Shown here in pieces: positions 10,621 through 22,300 of a stretch of 64,000 nt of DNA. The stretch lies in NCBI GenBank assembly GCA_963678675.1, contig OY783193.1, positions 13,524,208 to 13,588,207 of the forward strand. The letters run 5' to 3'. Origin of the DNA: Xiphydria camelus (taxonomy: Eukaryota > Arthropoda > Insecta > Hymenoptera > Xiphydriidae). Under the pieces are notes generated by a model. That model was not told the origin of the DNA, made no database searches, and saw only the letters and a list, made by a program, of their open reading frames with translations. Each line of letters begins with the position of its first letter. The stretch's first letter is position 1. The position numbers were made by a program, and so were the translations under genes.

Positions 10621-11927
10621 GGGGTTATACGCAGTCAGGATTTTCAAAAAATCGATTTTTTTTAAATTTTATTTTCGTAATGTACATATATTTATGTACA
10701 TACACGGAAAATTTCATGTCAATCCGACGATTATTCTCGAAGTTACACGTACATTTGCAAAGACATCTCGGAGCGTCAGAAAGTAGGAGCAGAGGCCCAA
10801 GCGGTAGCGCGGTAGCTAATTTTACTAATAGCGGCAGCTATATAGCTAATTATATAATTACCTGGAATGCGCTTTGATATCGTTATGCCTTATTTCAGAT
10901 ACCCAAACTGTTATATTGAAAAGTAATCAGTCTAAATAGCGAAGCCAAGCAATAAACTCGTATGCTCGTTTATATTTTCTGTTGTGATTTCTCTGTGAAA
11001 ATGAAGTGTAGTAGGGAAAAGAGAGCATCTTCCAAGGTGCAAAAGTCGAGACCAAAAAAGCGAAGAAATATTTTTAATCCGAAGAGACAGTTGAGACGGA
11101 TAAAAGTAGTTTTAGTGCCTCAGCGAAAAAATTTAAAATGCAAGAAGAAATCTTCGTTCCGCGTGATTCGTCTGTCGAATATCGAATTTTGAACTTTATT
11201 ACAGTGTTTGCGGCAATTTCTAAATATGTGAAGTGTAAAATCTGTGACGGAATTGTGAAGTTTGAAACTGCTTCTGAACGAGGACTTGGTTTTAAAATTG
11301 TTTTGTTATGTGATAAGTGTGCAGTTCGTACCATAGATTCTAGTCCTTTTACTATGTGTAACGTGCTGTTGAAACTTTAAACGCGTTTTTCTCGAAACTG
11401 CGTTTTTGAAGTCGGTGAGCAAGATATCTCGGAAACGGCTGAACCGATCAGTCTAAAATTTTTACACAAGCTTTTTAAGTCTATTTTTTAGTAATTGATC
11501 GAAGGTTTCTTCTGGCCGATTAATATTTTCCATTTTATGAACAATTTAAGGTCTAAATTTATGTCGAAAATCGATACTTTTGTTTTGAGTAGCCGCAATT
11601 TTGTCAAAAATTAATATTTTGCTTATTCCTTCGATTAAATACTAGATAATACCTTATATTAACGAAATTTGTTTGGTTTTTTCATCTTAGATGATGCAAT
11701 CCAGAAATATCGTGCTCACCGCAAGACGCCTTTTTCTTAGAGGAGCTCCCAGAGATCGGTTCTAGCAGCTTTAAAAATAAATATTTTGACAAATGAAACA
11801 TATGAAAGTAAAGTTAAAAGTTGTCACAATATATATATAAATTTTTAAGTTAATAAATTTAAATGTCTTCCCAGGAAAAATTCTTGAAAAATCGGTACTT
11901 TTCGGCCTTCTGACTGCGTATAACCCC
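10621..11927 (+). mobile_element. TTAA-flanked Kolobok-like non-autonomous element
   Basis: Terminal repeats GGGGTTATACGCAGTCAG and its exact complement bound about 1.3 kb. The element is flanked by TTAA at 10617-10620 and 11928-11931. It carries the truncated transposase at 11001-11380 and a stretch near 11380-11470 that is echoed in a second relative at 17.6 kb. Confidence 0.8.
11001..11380 (+). pseudogene. Truncated Kolobok/Mutator-like transposase N-terminal remnant
   Basis: From ATG 11001 a basic segment (KCSREKRASSK ... RPKKRR) runs in one frame. Near 11138 the frame shifts into VEYRILNF and the segment YVKCKICDGIVKFETASERG, then LGFKIVLLCDKC. This resembles the start of the Mutator-like transposase domain carried by insect elements with TTAA target sites. 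The reading frame stops at 11380 and the catalytic part is absent. The flanking TTAA-bounded inverted repeats support the assignment. Confidence 0.6.
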
Positions 11928-12073
11928 TTAAGTCCGATTGGCATCTCGATAGCCCGTACAACAGTGCACAATGCAATAATTGGTCAAATCGGTCTTACAA
12001 AATTTCCAATCACATTTTTAACGATACAACGAACAATCACTTCGCGCTTAGACTTCTTTCGAACCCTTCTCTC

Positions 12074-12595
12074 GCGAAGAGGGTTGAAAAGTACTTCGAT
12101 TTTGAGTAGAATGAAGGGAAATTTACGAATGGTCCCTGTGGATAACATATGGAAAATTCGATTTTTCTTAACAAAAAAATAAAAGGTATCTCTTGCCCAT
12201 TTTTTCACGCGCAAGCCTTGTTCACTAAATGATTAATTAATAAAACCTGGCTTCGGAAATCAAAGGCTTGTGTGGGAAAATCGGTCAAAAAATCTCGATT
12301 TTTCCTTACAAGATTACGCCCTTATTTCAACCCTTTAGCCACCTGCAACACTCAAGCTTTTGGTTTTCCGAAGCCAGGTTTTATTAATTAATCATTTAGT
12401 GAACAAGGCTTGCGTGAAAAAATGGGCAAGAGTCACCTTTTATTTTTTTGTTAAGAAAAATCTAATTTTCCGTATGTTATCCCCAGGGACCATTCGTAAA
12501 TTTCCCTTCATTCTACTCAAAATTGAAGTACTTTTCAATCCTCTTCGAGGCTTGTGTGCGAAAATGGGGCACCAGAATCTGTCACTATCTGACGG
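12074..12595. mobile_element. Foldback element, copy 1 (left end diverged)
   Basis: Arms contain GAGGGTTGAAAAGTACTTCG and ACCTGGCTTCGG with their complements. The copy is over 90% alike to 50763-51328 by eye, but the outermost left end seen in that copy is not present here. Confidence 0.75.
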
Positions 12596-12756
12596 ACCAT
12601 AACCTCTTTGACTAATATGTACCGGTTCAGACGTGCTGGGTGGACCTATCCAGTATCGGGGTGGCTGCTGGCAACCGGGTACCGGGTGGTATGTAGTAAG
12701 ATAGTAGCACAGTGGCGGAACTCGACCGGACAGAGAAAAAACTGGCTACTGTATCG

Positions 12757-12759
<3 letters not shown>

Positions 12760-12847
<88 letters not shown>

Positions 12848-12850
12848 CAC
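12760..12850. repeat. CA dinucleotide microsatellite
   Basis: About 45 CA units with one G interruption near the end. Confidence 0.97.
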
Positions 12851-13581
12851 GCATGTAATATAAACAATGGCTTTCATCGCTCTAAGAAACCCTCTCGAGC
12901 AACGCAAACCAGACTCCCTCTGCACATTCTAAACAGCGATTGATTTTTGCTTCATTTATTTTTCAGTTTCAGGCCTATAATTCTAACAGGTGTGATCAGG
13001 ATTAGATCTCGGGGCCATAAATCCCGAAGACACTACTGCATGACACGACTAGTGACCGAACACGTGAAGAGATGGATTTAAACCGTATCGGTTAGTTCAA
13101 ATGATTTAACACTGCACTCACAATATTACTGGTGATATATTGGATTCAAAGAAATACAGTAGTTCCGTGATTTACCCTGGTTTACAATAAATTAGATACA
13201 CTGCGAGATTGTTTTGAGGGAAAGGTGCGGGACTGCGAACGCATTCGCAACCCATATTCGCCGAAACATACCTCCCGCTTCGCCGTTACGACCGACGTAC
13301 AGATTTGATCTAGGTTAGTGCGTTATTTAGGTTGCGATAATAGTGAGCGGTAAGAAATGATACCTACTACTTGTTACGCGCCATCATAACGATTTACAGA
13401 ATCTGGACACTGATATTCATATTTGGTGAATCAAAGGACGAAATAATACTAGAAAGATACTAGGAATAATACTAGAAATAATAATAGAAAGGACGAATTT
13501 TAAAATAATGACAATATGACTTTTAAAAATAAAAAATAAAGTCCCCTTGCGACGGAACACATACCTATTAACACAAACCTA

Positions 13582-13800
13582 AGGGTGAGGACACACTATT
13601 GTCATGCTACGTGAGCTCACGTGATAACACGTAGCATGATACAATAAAATCACCGATATCTTAACCCATTTGTTTTGTGTGACGTGACAGCAGTATGTCT
13701 GATGGATTTGAATACATGATAAAATATTAAATTACATTTTTCAAGCGACACGTGAGCTCATGTGAGCTCACGTGACGTGACAATAGTATGTCCTCACCCT
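13582..13800. mobile_element. MITE with TA-type flanks
   Basis: AGGGTGAGGACACACTATTG at the left is matched by its near-complement at the right. Subterminal CACGTGAGCTCACGTG palindromes are present on both arms. Confidence 0.75.
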
Positions 13801-14622
13801 TAGTCTACGCACGGTCAAAAGCGCTGGAGTGTGTATTTCGTGATGGTATTTTGTTCCGGCGCGCGCGATTTTACAACCCTCAGCAAAGAAGTTTCACTTC
13901 AATAACATGGATAGGGTCCATATATTATTAATAAAACATGCTCGTTACCATGGAAGACTTATGTACATATCTAGTATTATGTAGACACATGTTGCATAAG
14001 GTATGATAATAAAACATACAGATAAAAATTATGAAAATGAATATTCAAACTTATCGTATGTGTTAGAATTTCACATCACACATAGAACTCTTCCCGGTGA
14101 AGACGCGCAGTTGACTGGTCGATTGCGATGGCTGTCAGCGACATTTAGCTTTCCCAAACGCGATTTTATGCATCGTGGAAAATTGCATCATCCTATAAAA
14201 CGGCTGTTAATACTTACCCCTGTTACAACTAGCTCCGCTCTCCCCTACATAGGGCTAAAAAGCATGTATAGCAAAGTGTGCAAAACCTGACACTGGTCTC
14301 GCACTTTGGAATTCAAACAATTCATTTCAATCTTTATTTCATAGTTTTTCATAATAAATTGATACATATTATAACATTGTAAAATAGAAAAACGTCTTCT
14401 CTGTTTTTTAAAATCAAGTTTTATTCTTTGCAATGCGAGAAATAATTGTATTCAGTCATTCTACAATCAAACAAGTAGAATATTCAATATTTTTGAGCGC
14501 ATTATAAGCTGATTTTTCTTGACCACATAGAATCAATTTTAACAACACTTTCAAAGTGTAACCGATTGATCCTTATGTACTATTGTTGATTTTATAATTA
14601 TTTCAGCTTATTAGCGGCGAAG

Positions 14623-16735
14623 ATGGATTCATCATCTCCTGTCTGCACCATTTGTGATAAGCCGATGAATACCGACAATGTAATTACTGTGCGGCAAAGA
14701 GGCTTGCAGACCATAATGGATAAAAGTAAATTAAAGCTAGATAATAAGTGGAAAAAATGGATTGGTAAGACAGCGATTGATTTTCATAATGTCTGTCGGA
14801 AGAGATATGGAGCATCATCGAAACCTGCAGTGAGTCGTCAAACTCCGGTAGCAACGACAGTCAAACCCTCTACTTTGTCAACACCAGCGAGTACCTACTT
14901 CGACTGAATCATCATCACCTTCTGATGTTGATAATGAATTTGATTTCAAAAATTTATGTTTTTTCTGCATTAAAAAATGGAATTCTGAACATTCTGCTCG
15001 TAACTTAATGCATATCGTGAAGCATGATTACATGAAGGACCGATTAATTGACATTAGTGGGCGACGAAATGATGATGAAGGATTAAATATAATTCAAGGA
15101 CTAAAAGGAATTTCGTCGATGGTCGATGTGGAAGCACGATACCATAAGAAATGTTACGATCGGTTCTCAGTAATTCCATCTAATAAACCTGTCTACAAAT
15201 GGAAAGATTTCGCCGCGATCTCGAGCCAGTTTTTCAAGTGGTTTGTGATTTTATCGAAACTAGTAACAGTCATTAGTTTCTCTTGTCTCAATTACAAAAG
15301 ATTATGGGAGAAAATTGCCTACCAACCAGGACATTCTGTCGTAAATTGAAAGCAAAGTACGGCGATGGCATGTATATTTTACAGCACCGTGCTAAAGGTA
15401 CTATTTTTGATTACAAAGGTTCTAACATTACAAAGGTATGTAATGATTGCTTTTGTGACGAAAATTCCGTAAGTGACTTGCAGAACAAAAAATTTTTGAA
15501 AATTGCAGCAAAAATGCTAAGGAAAGAAATAATGAATTTCGAATGCAAAACTGACCAGCTGATTCACCAGCTTGACAAATTCTAGACGACGTCATAACGG
15601 AAGTACCGCAATTACTCACAACCTTTCTTGGAGATTTGTTTAATGGGCATGTTCACGATTTTTTTGCTCATTCGTTAATACTTTTTGTGCTTATTAATAA
15701 GACGTGTTTTTTTCCTGAGCACTAATTTCTTTTTTTAACGTTTAAAGTTTGACTTCGATTCAAACGAAATCCTTAGTGACGTCACTAAAGCCATTGGCAA
15801 GGGGTTTGTGAATGGTGGGGAATCTGTTGCCCGACTCTGATTGGTCAGTTAAAATGGCGGTGAAATTGCGACGCTTTAATACGAATGCCTTTTTTAACAT
15901 CTCAAAAATAATGGAAAAACATTTTTTTAATGACCCATTTTTTACCTACATTACTTTAATACTCTAATCTTCCGATTCATGCACTTACAGTTGTACAAAA
16001 AGTTGTGAAAATGCCCGTTGTGAACAAAATGATAATTATCATCGCATGACCGTAAAACGCAACAGTATTGCACATTCCATTGTATCTGCTCTTCGTTGGA
16101 AATCTTTCATGTCAAATCTTCATTTCGCAGTTGGGACCTACGTCTACGGAAAAACTGGAATGAAATTAATCATTGATCTTTTATCTAGAGAATTGGAGTT
16201 TATGCTTCACATCATCATATACAAAACTATGAAGCGGCCGTAGTAATGGATTCTCCCAAACTGAAAGTTCACGACACTTTTATTCAATGGGTTTTTGATA
16301 ATACGGATCACAATGCCAGTACTTTAGACGAAAAGAGGACTTTCTACTGCTTAGGTGGTATTGCTGTTTATACACCAGGACGTAAAATTTCATATTATGA
16401 AGGTTCAAAAAAAATTCAAGAGTAAAGATGCTCCTAACGCTACTACATTAGTATTACAGAATACCATACCTACTATACCATATAAAATAACGAATTCCAG
16501 CGGGTTAGACAAGATTGAATTTGTTGACACGAGTAAACTACTTGTTCAAGATCCACCAATATTGCCAACTTCCGACTATTGGAGATCAGAGTCTCCAAAA
16601 GATCAACTGGTACAAGTACTCTTTCTTGTATGCTTGCTATCTGAAAGCAGTCAGGCTGCGAGAAAGGAGGACTCGATCTCGCTCGAGCTTTTTATCAAAT
16701 CGGTCCGTCCTTTTTCTTACGAGAAAGGGTATAAC
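14623..16735 (+). pseudogene. Degenerate transposon-associated ORF, 5' half
   Basis: The sequence starts at an ATG with a zinc-knuckle-like segment (CTICDKPMNTDN ... FHNVCRKRYG). After a frameshift near 14890 comes a second CxxC segment (LCFFCIKK) and DVEARYHKKCYDRF. After another near 15255 come LQKIMGENCLPTRTF and LKAKYGDGMYIL. Further downstream are AIAHSIVSALRW-type and FDNTDHNASTLDEKRTF segments, then DPPILPTSDYW. The order matches a multi-copy arthropod ORF family whose C-terminal part is seen at 6584-7722. Several frameshifts and a noncoding-looking stretch near 15650-15990 show it is dead. A foldback element is inserted at its 3' end from 16727. Confidence 0.65.
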
Positions 16736-17281
16736 GATACCTTAGAGACAATTATCCAGGAGACGATAAAAACGTTTGTTATTTTTTAGATTAATCGTTA
16801 TAACAATTTGAATATTTCTTCATCAAGTGATATTATCACTTATTTATTAATATTATATCGAGTCTTTGCTTTAAATACACGCCAGTGAAGCGGGTTGCAT
16901 ATTGGTTGGCGCCTCCGATTCGCTGCGGTTTCCTGTAATTTGGTCGAAATACCGACAGCCAAGACTCGAACCAAATGGAACTATCAGTCCGAAAAATTTT
17001 GATTATTCGAAAAAATGCAAGCGATTATCAAACTATATCGGAGCGTCTGTCACTTTCACCACTATTCAGATGTGACCGATGTTTCTCAGACTGATACGTC
17101 TATTTGGTTTGAGTCTTGGTTGTCGGATATGCAACCTGCTCCACTGGCGTGTATTAAAGCAAAGACCCGATATATGTAGATAATACGTGATATAGGCGTG
17201 ATAAGGAGGGAAAGAGAGCGGTAAAAAGTCGCCGCTTTCCGATATAGGATACAACCTATTAGAACTAAGGTATCGATAACC
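16727..17281. mobile_element. Foldback element interrupted by a second one
   Basis: The outer ends read GATACCTTAG and CTAAGGTATCGAT. The left arm matches the left arm of the element at 55363-55614. A second TIR element (16855-17173) is inserted in it. Confidence 0.6.
16855..17173. mobile_element. Nested MITE
   Basis: Arms of about 45 bp plus further inner matches: ATATCGAGTCTTTGCTTTAA at the left, complement at the right. Inner segments CCGACAGCCAAGACTCGAAC and its complement also pair. Confidence 0.75.
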
Positions 17282-17435
17282 TAGGTATTTCTCAACTTTT
17301 TATGAATAGGAAAAATGAACTCTTTAGTAGCGTCGGTAAGAAATCTAAGTTTTCTTATGTATATTATAATCTTTCTGCATTCTAAAATACAAATCTCTTT
17401 CTGCTCTTTATGAGTAAAAATAACAAATTCTTTAA

Positions 17436-17760
17436 GGGGGTATTACTGTCTAGACGCTTCAAAAATTCGATTTTTTTGCATTTTCTTATAATTTGGGGGT
17501 TTCAGAATGTGTCTTAAAAATACTAATTTGAAATTCGTAGAACTCCCATAGTTACAGAGGCTTAAAGGCTGCGGTGCGTTGGGGCGCAGCAGGTAGTCAT
17601 CAACTTTAAACGCGTTTTTCTCAAAACGACATTTTTCAAGTCGGGCACACGTTTTTCTCAAAAACTGTTGGACCAATTGACTTCTGGTTTTGCACAAATT
17701 TCAAAGGAACCTTCACCCCTATGGTCTGAACTAGAATAATACCGATAGCTCTTGAATATT
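17436..17760 (+). mobile_element. 5' fragment of a second TTAA-type Kolobok-like element
   Basis: After TTAA at 17432-17435 the sequence begins GGGGGTATTACTGTCTAGAC. It later contains AACTTTAAACGCGTTTTTCTC followed by a degenerate match to 11378-11470 of the other element. No complementary right end is visible, so it is truncated or decayed. Confidence 0.45.
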
Positions 17761-18213
17761 TTAGCCCTGCTCTCATGTTTTAGTTGACAATTTTTCGGGA
17801 AAATTAAACTAATCTTCAAACAGCTGCGATTGTCCTTATCAGAAACAATAACATTTCACACAATCCCAATGACATTGAAATTCATTCATTTATCGTCTTC
17901 GAACAAGTATTGGAATTCATGGCACGCATTTCGTAATTCTTCTCGTTCAAGGTCAAGTGAAGGTCATCATATTAACAGTTGTTGAATTGGTCTTCTTATA
18001 AGCTACAAGACTTTGGTAATGAAAATATGTCGACCCATTTAAAATAATATCGATGACCTTGATATCTTGAAAAAAAAACTATTTTCTAATAACAGTACCA
18101 TTTGCCCTTTTGTATCGAACAATTTTTCCTCTCAATACTTTTTCATATCATCAAAGACTGCCGTGATATTTGAGGTGGTCAAGTTAGGTGAAACACCCTG
18201 TATTATAGGAAAC

Positions 18214-18370
18214 GTGCAAGTGCGAGCGAGAACGCCAGTTAATCTGATTGAACACATAAAAGATTCTCTATCGCTCATTTTCTATCTTCGGGCTTATTGG
18301 TTCGATTGTGCGACAGAGAAGCTCTCATGTGCTCATCCAAGTTAATCGGCGTTTTCTCTCGCACTCGCAC
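18214..18370. mobile_element. Short inverted-repeat element
   Basis: GTGCAAGTGCGAGCGAGAAC at the left pairs with a slightly diverged complement at the right, with arms of about 55 bp. Confidence 0.65.
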
Positions 18371-18849
18371 AATTGCTATGCTAGATTGTCTCGTTTTGAC
18401 CCTGTATCTATTTCCTAGATACTGTACCTGATTGCAGCTGCCCTCTGCAAGTTGATTGCTCTTGTTCCTCGAGAGGTATGTTTCCTTGCAGAGTTTAAGT
18501 TAGGTTAAGGTTATGACTCACGGTGGTCAAAAATGGGGAAAATCTGTATCCCTTATTAAAAATTCAAAGTAAACGAGGGAAAAACGATGTAGTACCGAAT
18601 TTAATAGTTTCTCTTTTTAAATGCCGACAATTTTGGGTACCGTGAGGCAGGGTGATTCGCGATGAAATATTTCGTCAATCCGTGCGAGAGATACTGATTC
18701 GAGCTGGCTGACAGGAGCCACATCACTTGGCCTTGATGAAAATATGTAGTCAGCTGTACAACTCGCAGTCTGTATCTTTTTCTGCCGAAGTGTGTAGTCG
18801 AAACTCCTTGCCATCTGGTTTGCAAATTTCCTCAGTTTAGCTCAAAAGT

Positions 18850-19345
18850 CACTATCCTAAACGGTTGAATTCGAAAACTGACCGTTCGTTATTTTTCCAC
18901 TCGCTTTCAGAAAATTTTGTAACCTAGTTTTGCGGACGTAGTAAACCTTTTTTCCTCGCTTTTGCAAAACACGCGATAATTTATTTTTACTACTACCACT
19001 GATCCGTGCTGCTACGTGCCAAGCTCTTACTGGATAATATTTCTACACGCAAAGGAAGCATTTAAGTATACGTGCGACGATATTTGAATCTACGTATTTA
19101 TCATTAATTTTGAAAGAGGTGCTCGAGCTGCGATTAAAAACGTTAATGAAATTTAAAGTCTTTCGAGGGATTGCACCGATCGATCGATATATGTGTATTC
19201 GAATCGTGTGATCCGATGCTGTTTATTTATCAATTGTGCGGGGACGTTTTGAAATCGACTGTGAGATAAAATCGATGTAACCGATTGCTAAAACTTTGCG
19301 AACTAACAATGTGCATTATTGCGAATATACAATCTTGACGAAGAT
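18850..19345 (+). promoter_or_regulatory. EDEM3 upstream region / 5' UTR candidate
   Basis: This is non-repetitive sequence directly upstream of the EDEM3 start codon, with no recognisable TATA box. It should contain the transcription start and 5' UTR. The only direct evidence is position and the in-frame stop at 19304. Confidence 0.35.
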
Positions 19346-22300
19346 ATGTATACTTTTGGAGAGAAAATGGCATGGGACACGCTTATCTATGGATTGCTGC
19401 TTTTTGGATGTAGCATACGAGTGTCGATGGGAGCTTCTGACGAAGATCCATTGGAATATATGAGCAAGGAGGAACGTGAAAAGCTCAAGTAAATATCGTA
19501 TAGCTTGGAAAAGCGTGAGAGATTGGATTGGACCTTAATTTCTATTTTACTATTCCCTAATCACTCAATCGTTTCTTACTTGCAGGGAAGAGGCAAGAGA
19601 TATGTTCTATCATGCGTATCATGCATATATGGTATGTATCGTTTTTCCCCAGTAATATTTCAGATGGAAATTGCATGAATTTATTCCTTTACATTATAAT
19701 ATTGCAGGATAACGCATACCCTGCGGATGAGTTAATGCCACTGAGTTGTAAAGGAAGGTATAGAGGCTCAGAACCAAATAGGGGTGATATCGACTCCACC
19801 CTTGGAAAGTGAGACTCTTTCTTTGCATGAATCATGTATTTTTTGTATCCTATATCGTGCATACTTGTATTTATTAATCGTGTAAATTGTTACAGTTTTT
19901 CACTGACATTAGTGGATACGTTAGATACCCTTGTAGTGAGTATGAAAAATCTCATCTCGAAATATGAAGAAAGAGCTCCCTTTCTATATTGATTTGGCAA
20001 CTCCACTGGTACTTTTGCAGGTACTGGGCGATTTGGAGGAGTTCGAAAATGCTGTAAGATTGGTCGTGAGGGATGTAAAATTCGATACAGACGTTGTAGT
20101 TTCCCTGTTCGAAACTAACATCAGGATGCTCGGGTATGATATGTCTTTTGCTGTACGAGGATAAAGATTATGGACGAAGTGCTGTTGTCATTTTCAATTC
20201 GTTTTGGTATTTTTTTTTCGTGCACAGGTAGTAGATCTATCAAGGGCAACACCCATTTATTCCCATTATTTGTCATTTTACGAAAAAATCTTTTGAATTA
20301 AAGTTATTTGGTATTGAAGGGGAGATATAATATGTGTAAGTGGTTTTTGATGACGCGTTATTTATGAGATATGAAGGTCACCTTTTTTTTTTAAATGGAA
20401 TTCGACATTTTAATTTTTATAAAAGTTATAGAGCTCGTTGAGATTAACAAAGAAGGTATAAGGTGAAAGGCCAATTCGTTGGACCGATTGCGAGATATTG
20501 CTGCTTAAAGTATAAAAGTAATTAAGAGTAAGACGAGAAACTTGGTCGCGCGGAGCGCAACTACTCTTTTAGTTTGGGCGGCAATATCTCACAAACGGTC
20601 CAACGAATGGGCTTTTCACCTTATATCTTTTTTGTTTATCTCGACGAGCTCTACAACTTTTATAAGAACAAATATGTTGAGTTCCATTTGAAAGAAAAAA
20701 AGGTGACCTTCATATTTTGCAAATAACACATGTCATCAAAAACCACTTACATGTATTATACGTCCCCCTCGACACCAAATAACTTTTGTTGGAAAGACTT
20801 TTTCGAAAAATGACAAGTAACGGAAATAAGTTGATGTGGCCCTTGGTAAACTTACACACCGTATAACATAGTATTAACACATTCACTGCCCAATAATAGG
20901 TATATAGGCCAGGTCAGGTCAACGCCGCTGGGGCGGTCTGGGCAGTGAATGTGTTTTAGATCCACCACAATAATTACACTATTTTCACGTTTTGGTTGTT
21001 GCAAATTCATATTGGACTCTGAGTTTGAAGGAAGAGGGGGATACAAAAAATTACTAAGCAAACCTACGACTTTTCGGATTCCGTAGGCGGCAAAAACGTG
21101 TCCACATTGGGACACTCATATCACTTACGTCACTCGTATCACTCGCGTCGCTCATGTCATTCGCATCTACTGTTCAGCACGTTTTACACTGTTAATCCTT
21201 ACGTCAATAACCGGGTACACTCTCCATTCAAATATTTGAAATACGCTCGGCCATTCTTGATTTTCATATGAAATTTGTATTACGTTTCACGCGTTTCGTA
21301 TGTAATTACATACATTCAGGTAGTGAAGGTTAACAGGTATTCGGCGTGAAAATCTTATCGTTTTGATGAATATTTCGGCGGAAAATGTACCCGGGGAACT
21401 AATCATTGATATAAGTGTCAATAGTCGCATTGATACTAATACTGTAAATAAAACTTGTAAATTGAAAGCGCCACGTTTTCTTGAAAATATTTACCGATCA
21501 CGCGTTTAAACTGCATAAGTCACGTGGTAATTGCATGCAACACCATCACTGTCGATTTTTGGGGCGGGGGCATAGCTAAGACCATTTAAAAGAGTACAGA
21601 TGGCTTTTAATTGCTCATTGCAAATTAGATTAAGGAGAATGTTCGATTAGTTCATTTAGGTGCCCTTTGCTACGCCTTAATATAACTTATAATTATAATG
21701 CTTACGTCTGTTGATCTATCAGCTTCGTTGCCGCGTTATTTAATTATAATTTGAGCTATATCGGGATTTAGACGATGGAAAGTTTTTCATAATTTCGACT
21801 TCATTTTAATATGGTATGCAGCTGTATCCTGTCAAAGAATAAATTCAATGCGTAGAAATTGAACTCAGTCGCTAAATGTTTTATTCTTCCGAATTGATTT
21901 GTATTCGAAATCATTCAAGTCGATTTTGCAAAATTCAATATTCAGCAGTTGAATCTGGATTCTACGGATTGAATTCTTTTTTTTTTTGGACAGAACACGA
22001 AGTTAGCATCTGAATACTACATAGTTTAAAGGTATCAGTCTGCACCGTCTTTCGCATTATTTTGTTTGTAACTTTTCTTTAAAAAGCGTTCAAGCTACGC
22101 TATTGGTTTTCTCCTTTTACGGATGTACCGTGAAGGTGTTAGGAAATGTTCAGCATGAAAACATTTTTTAGAAAGAATAACAAATAATTGAATCACCACC
22201 CCATTTCATTCGATTTCTCTTATTTGATATTATTCTTGTTAGAATGGTTTAACTTTAATCGTTATCGCGGTTTAGATAATTCAGGAAATTTCTGGCTACA

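Noticed and set aside
12608..12943. ORFs across the CA repeat
   Set aside because: They are just translated dinucleotide repeat (poly Thr-His or Cys-Val); the same applies to 32422-32688.
14003..14290. 95-codon + strand ORF
   Set aside because: No recognisable motif, no upstream regulatory context, and AT-rich flanks; could not be supported.
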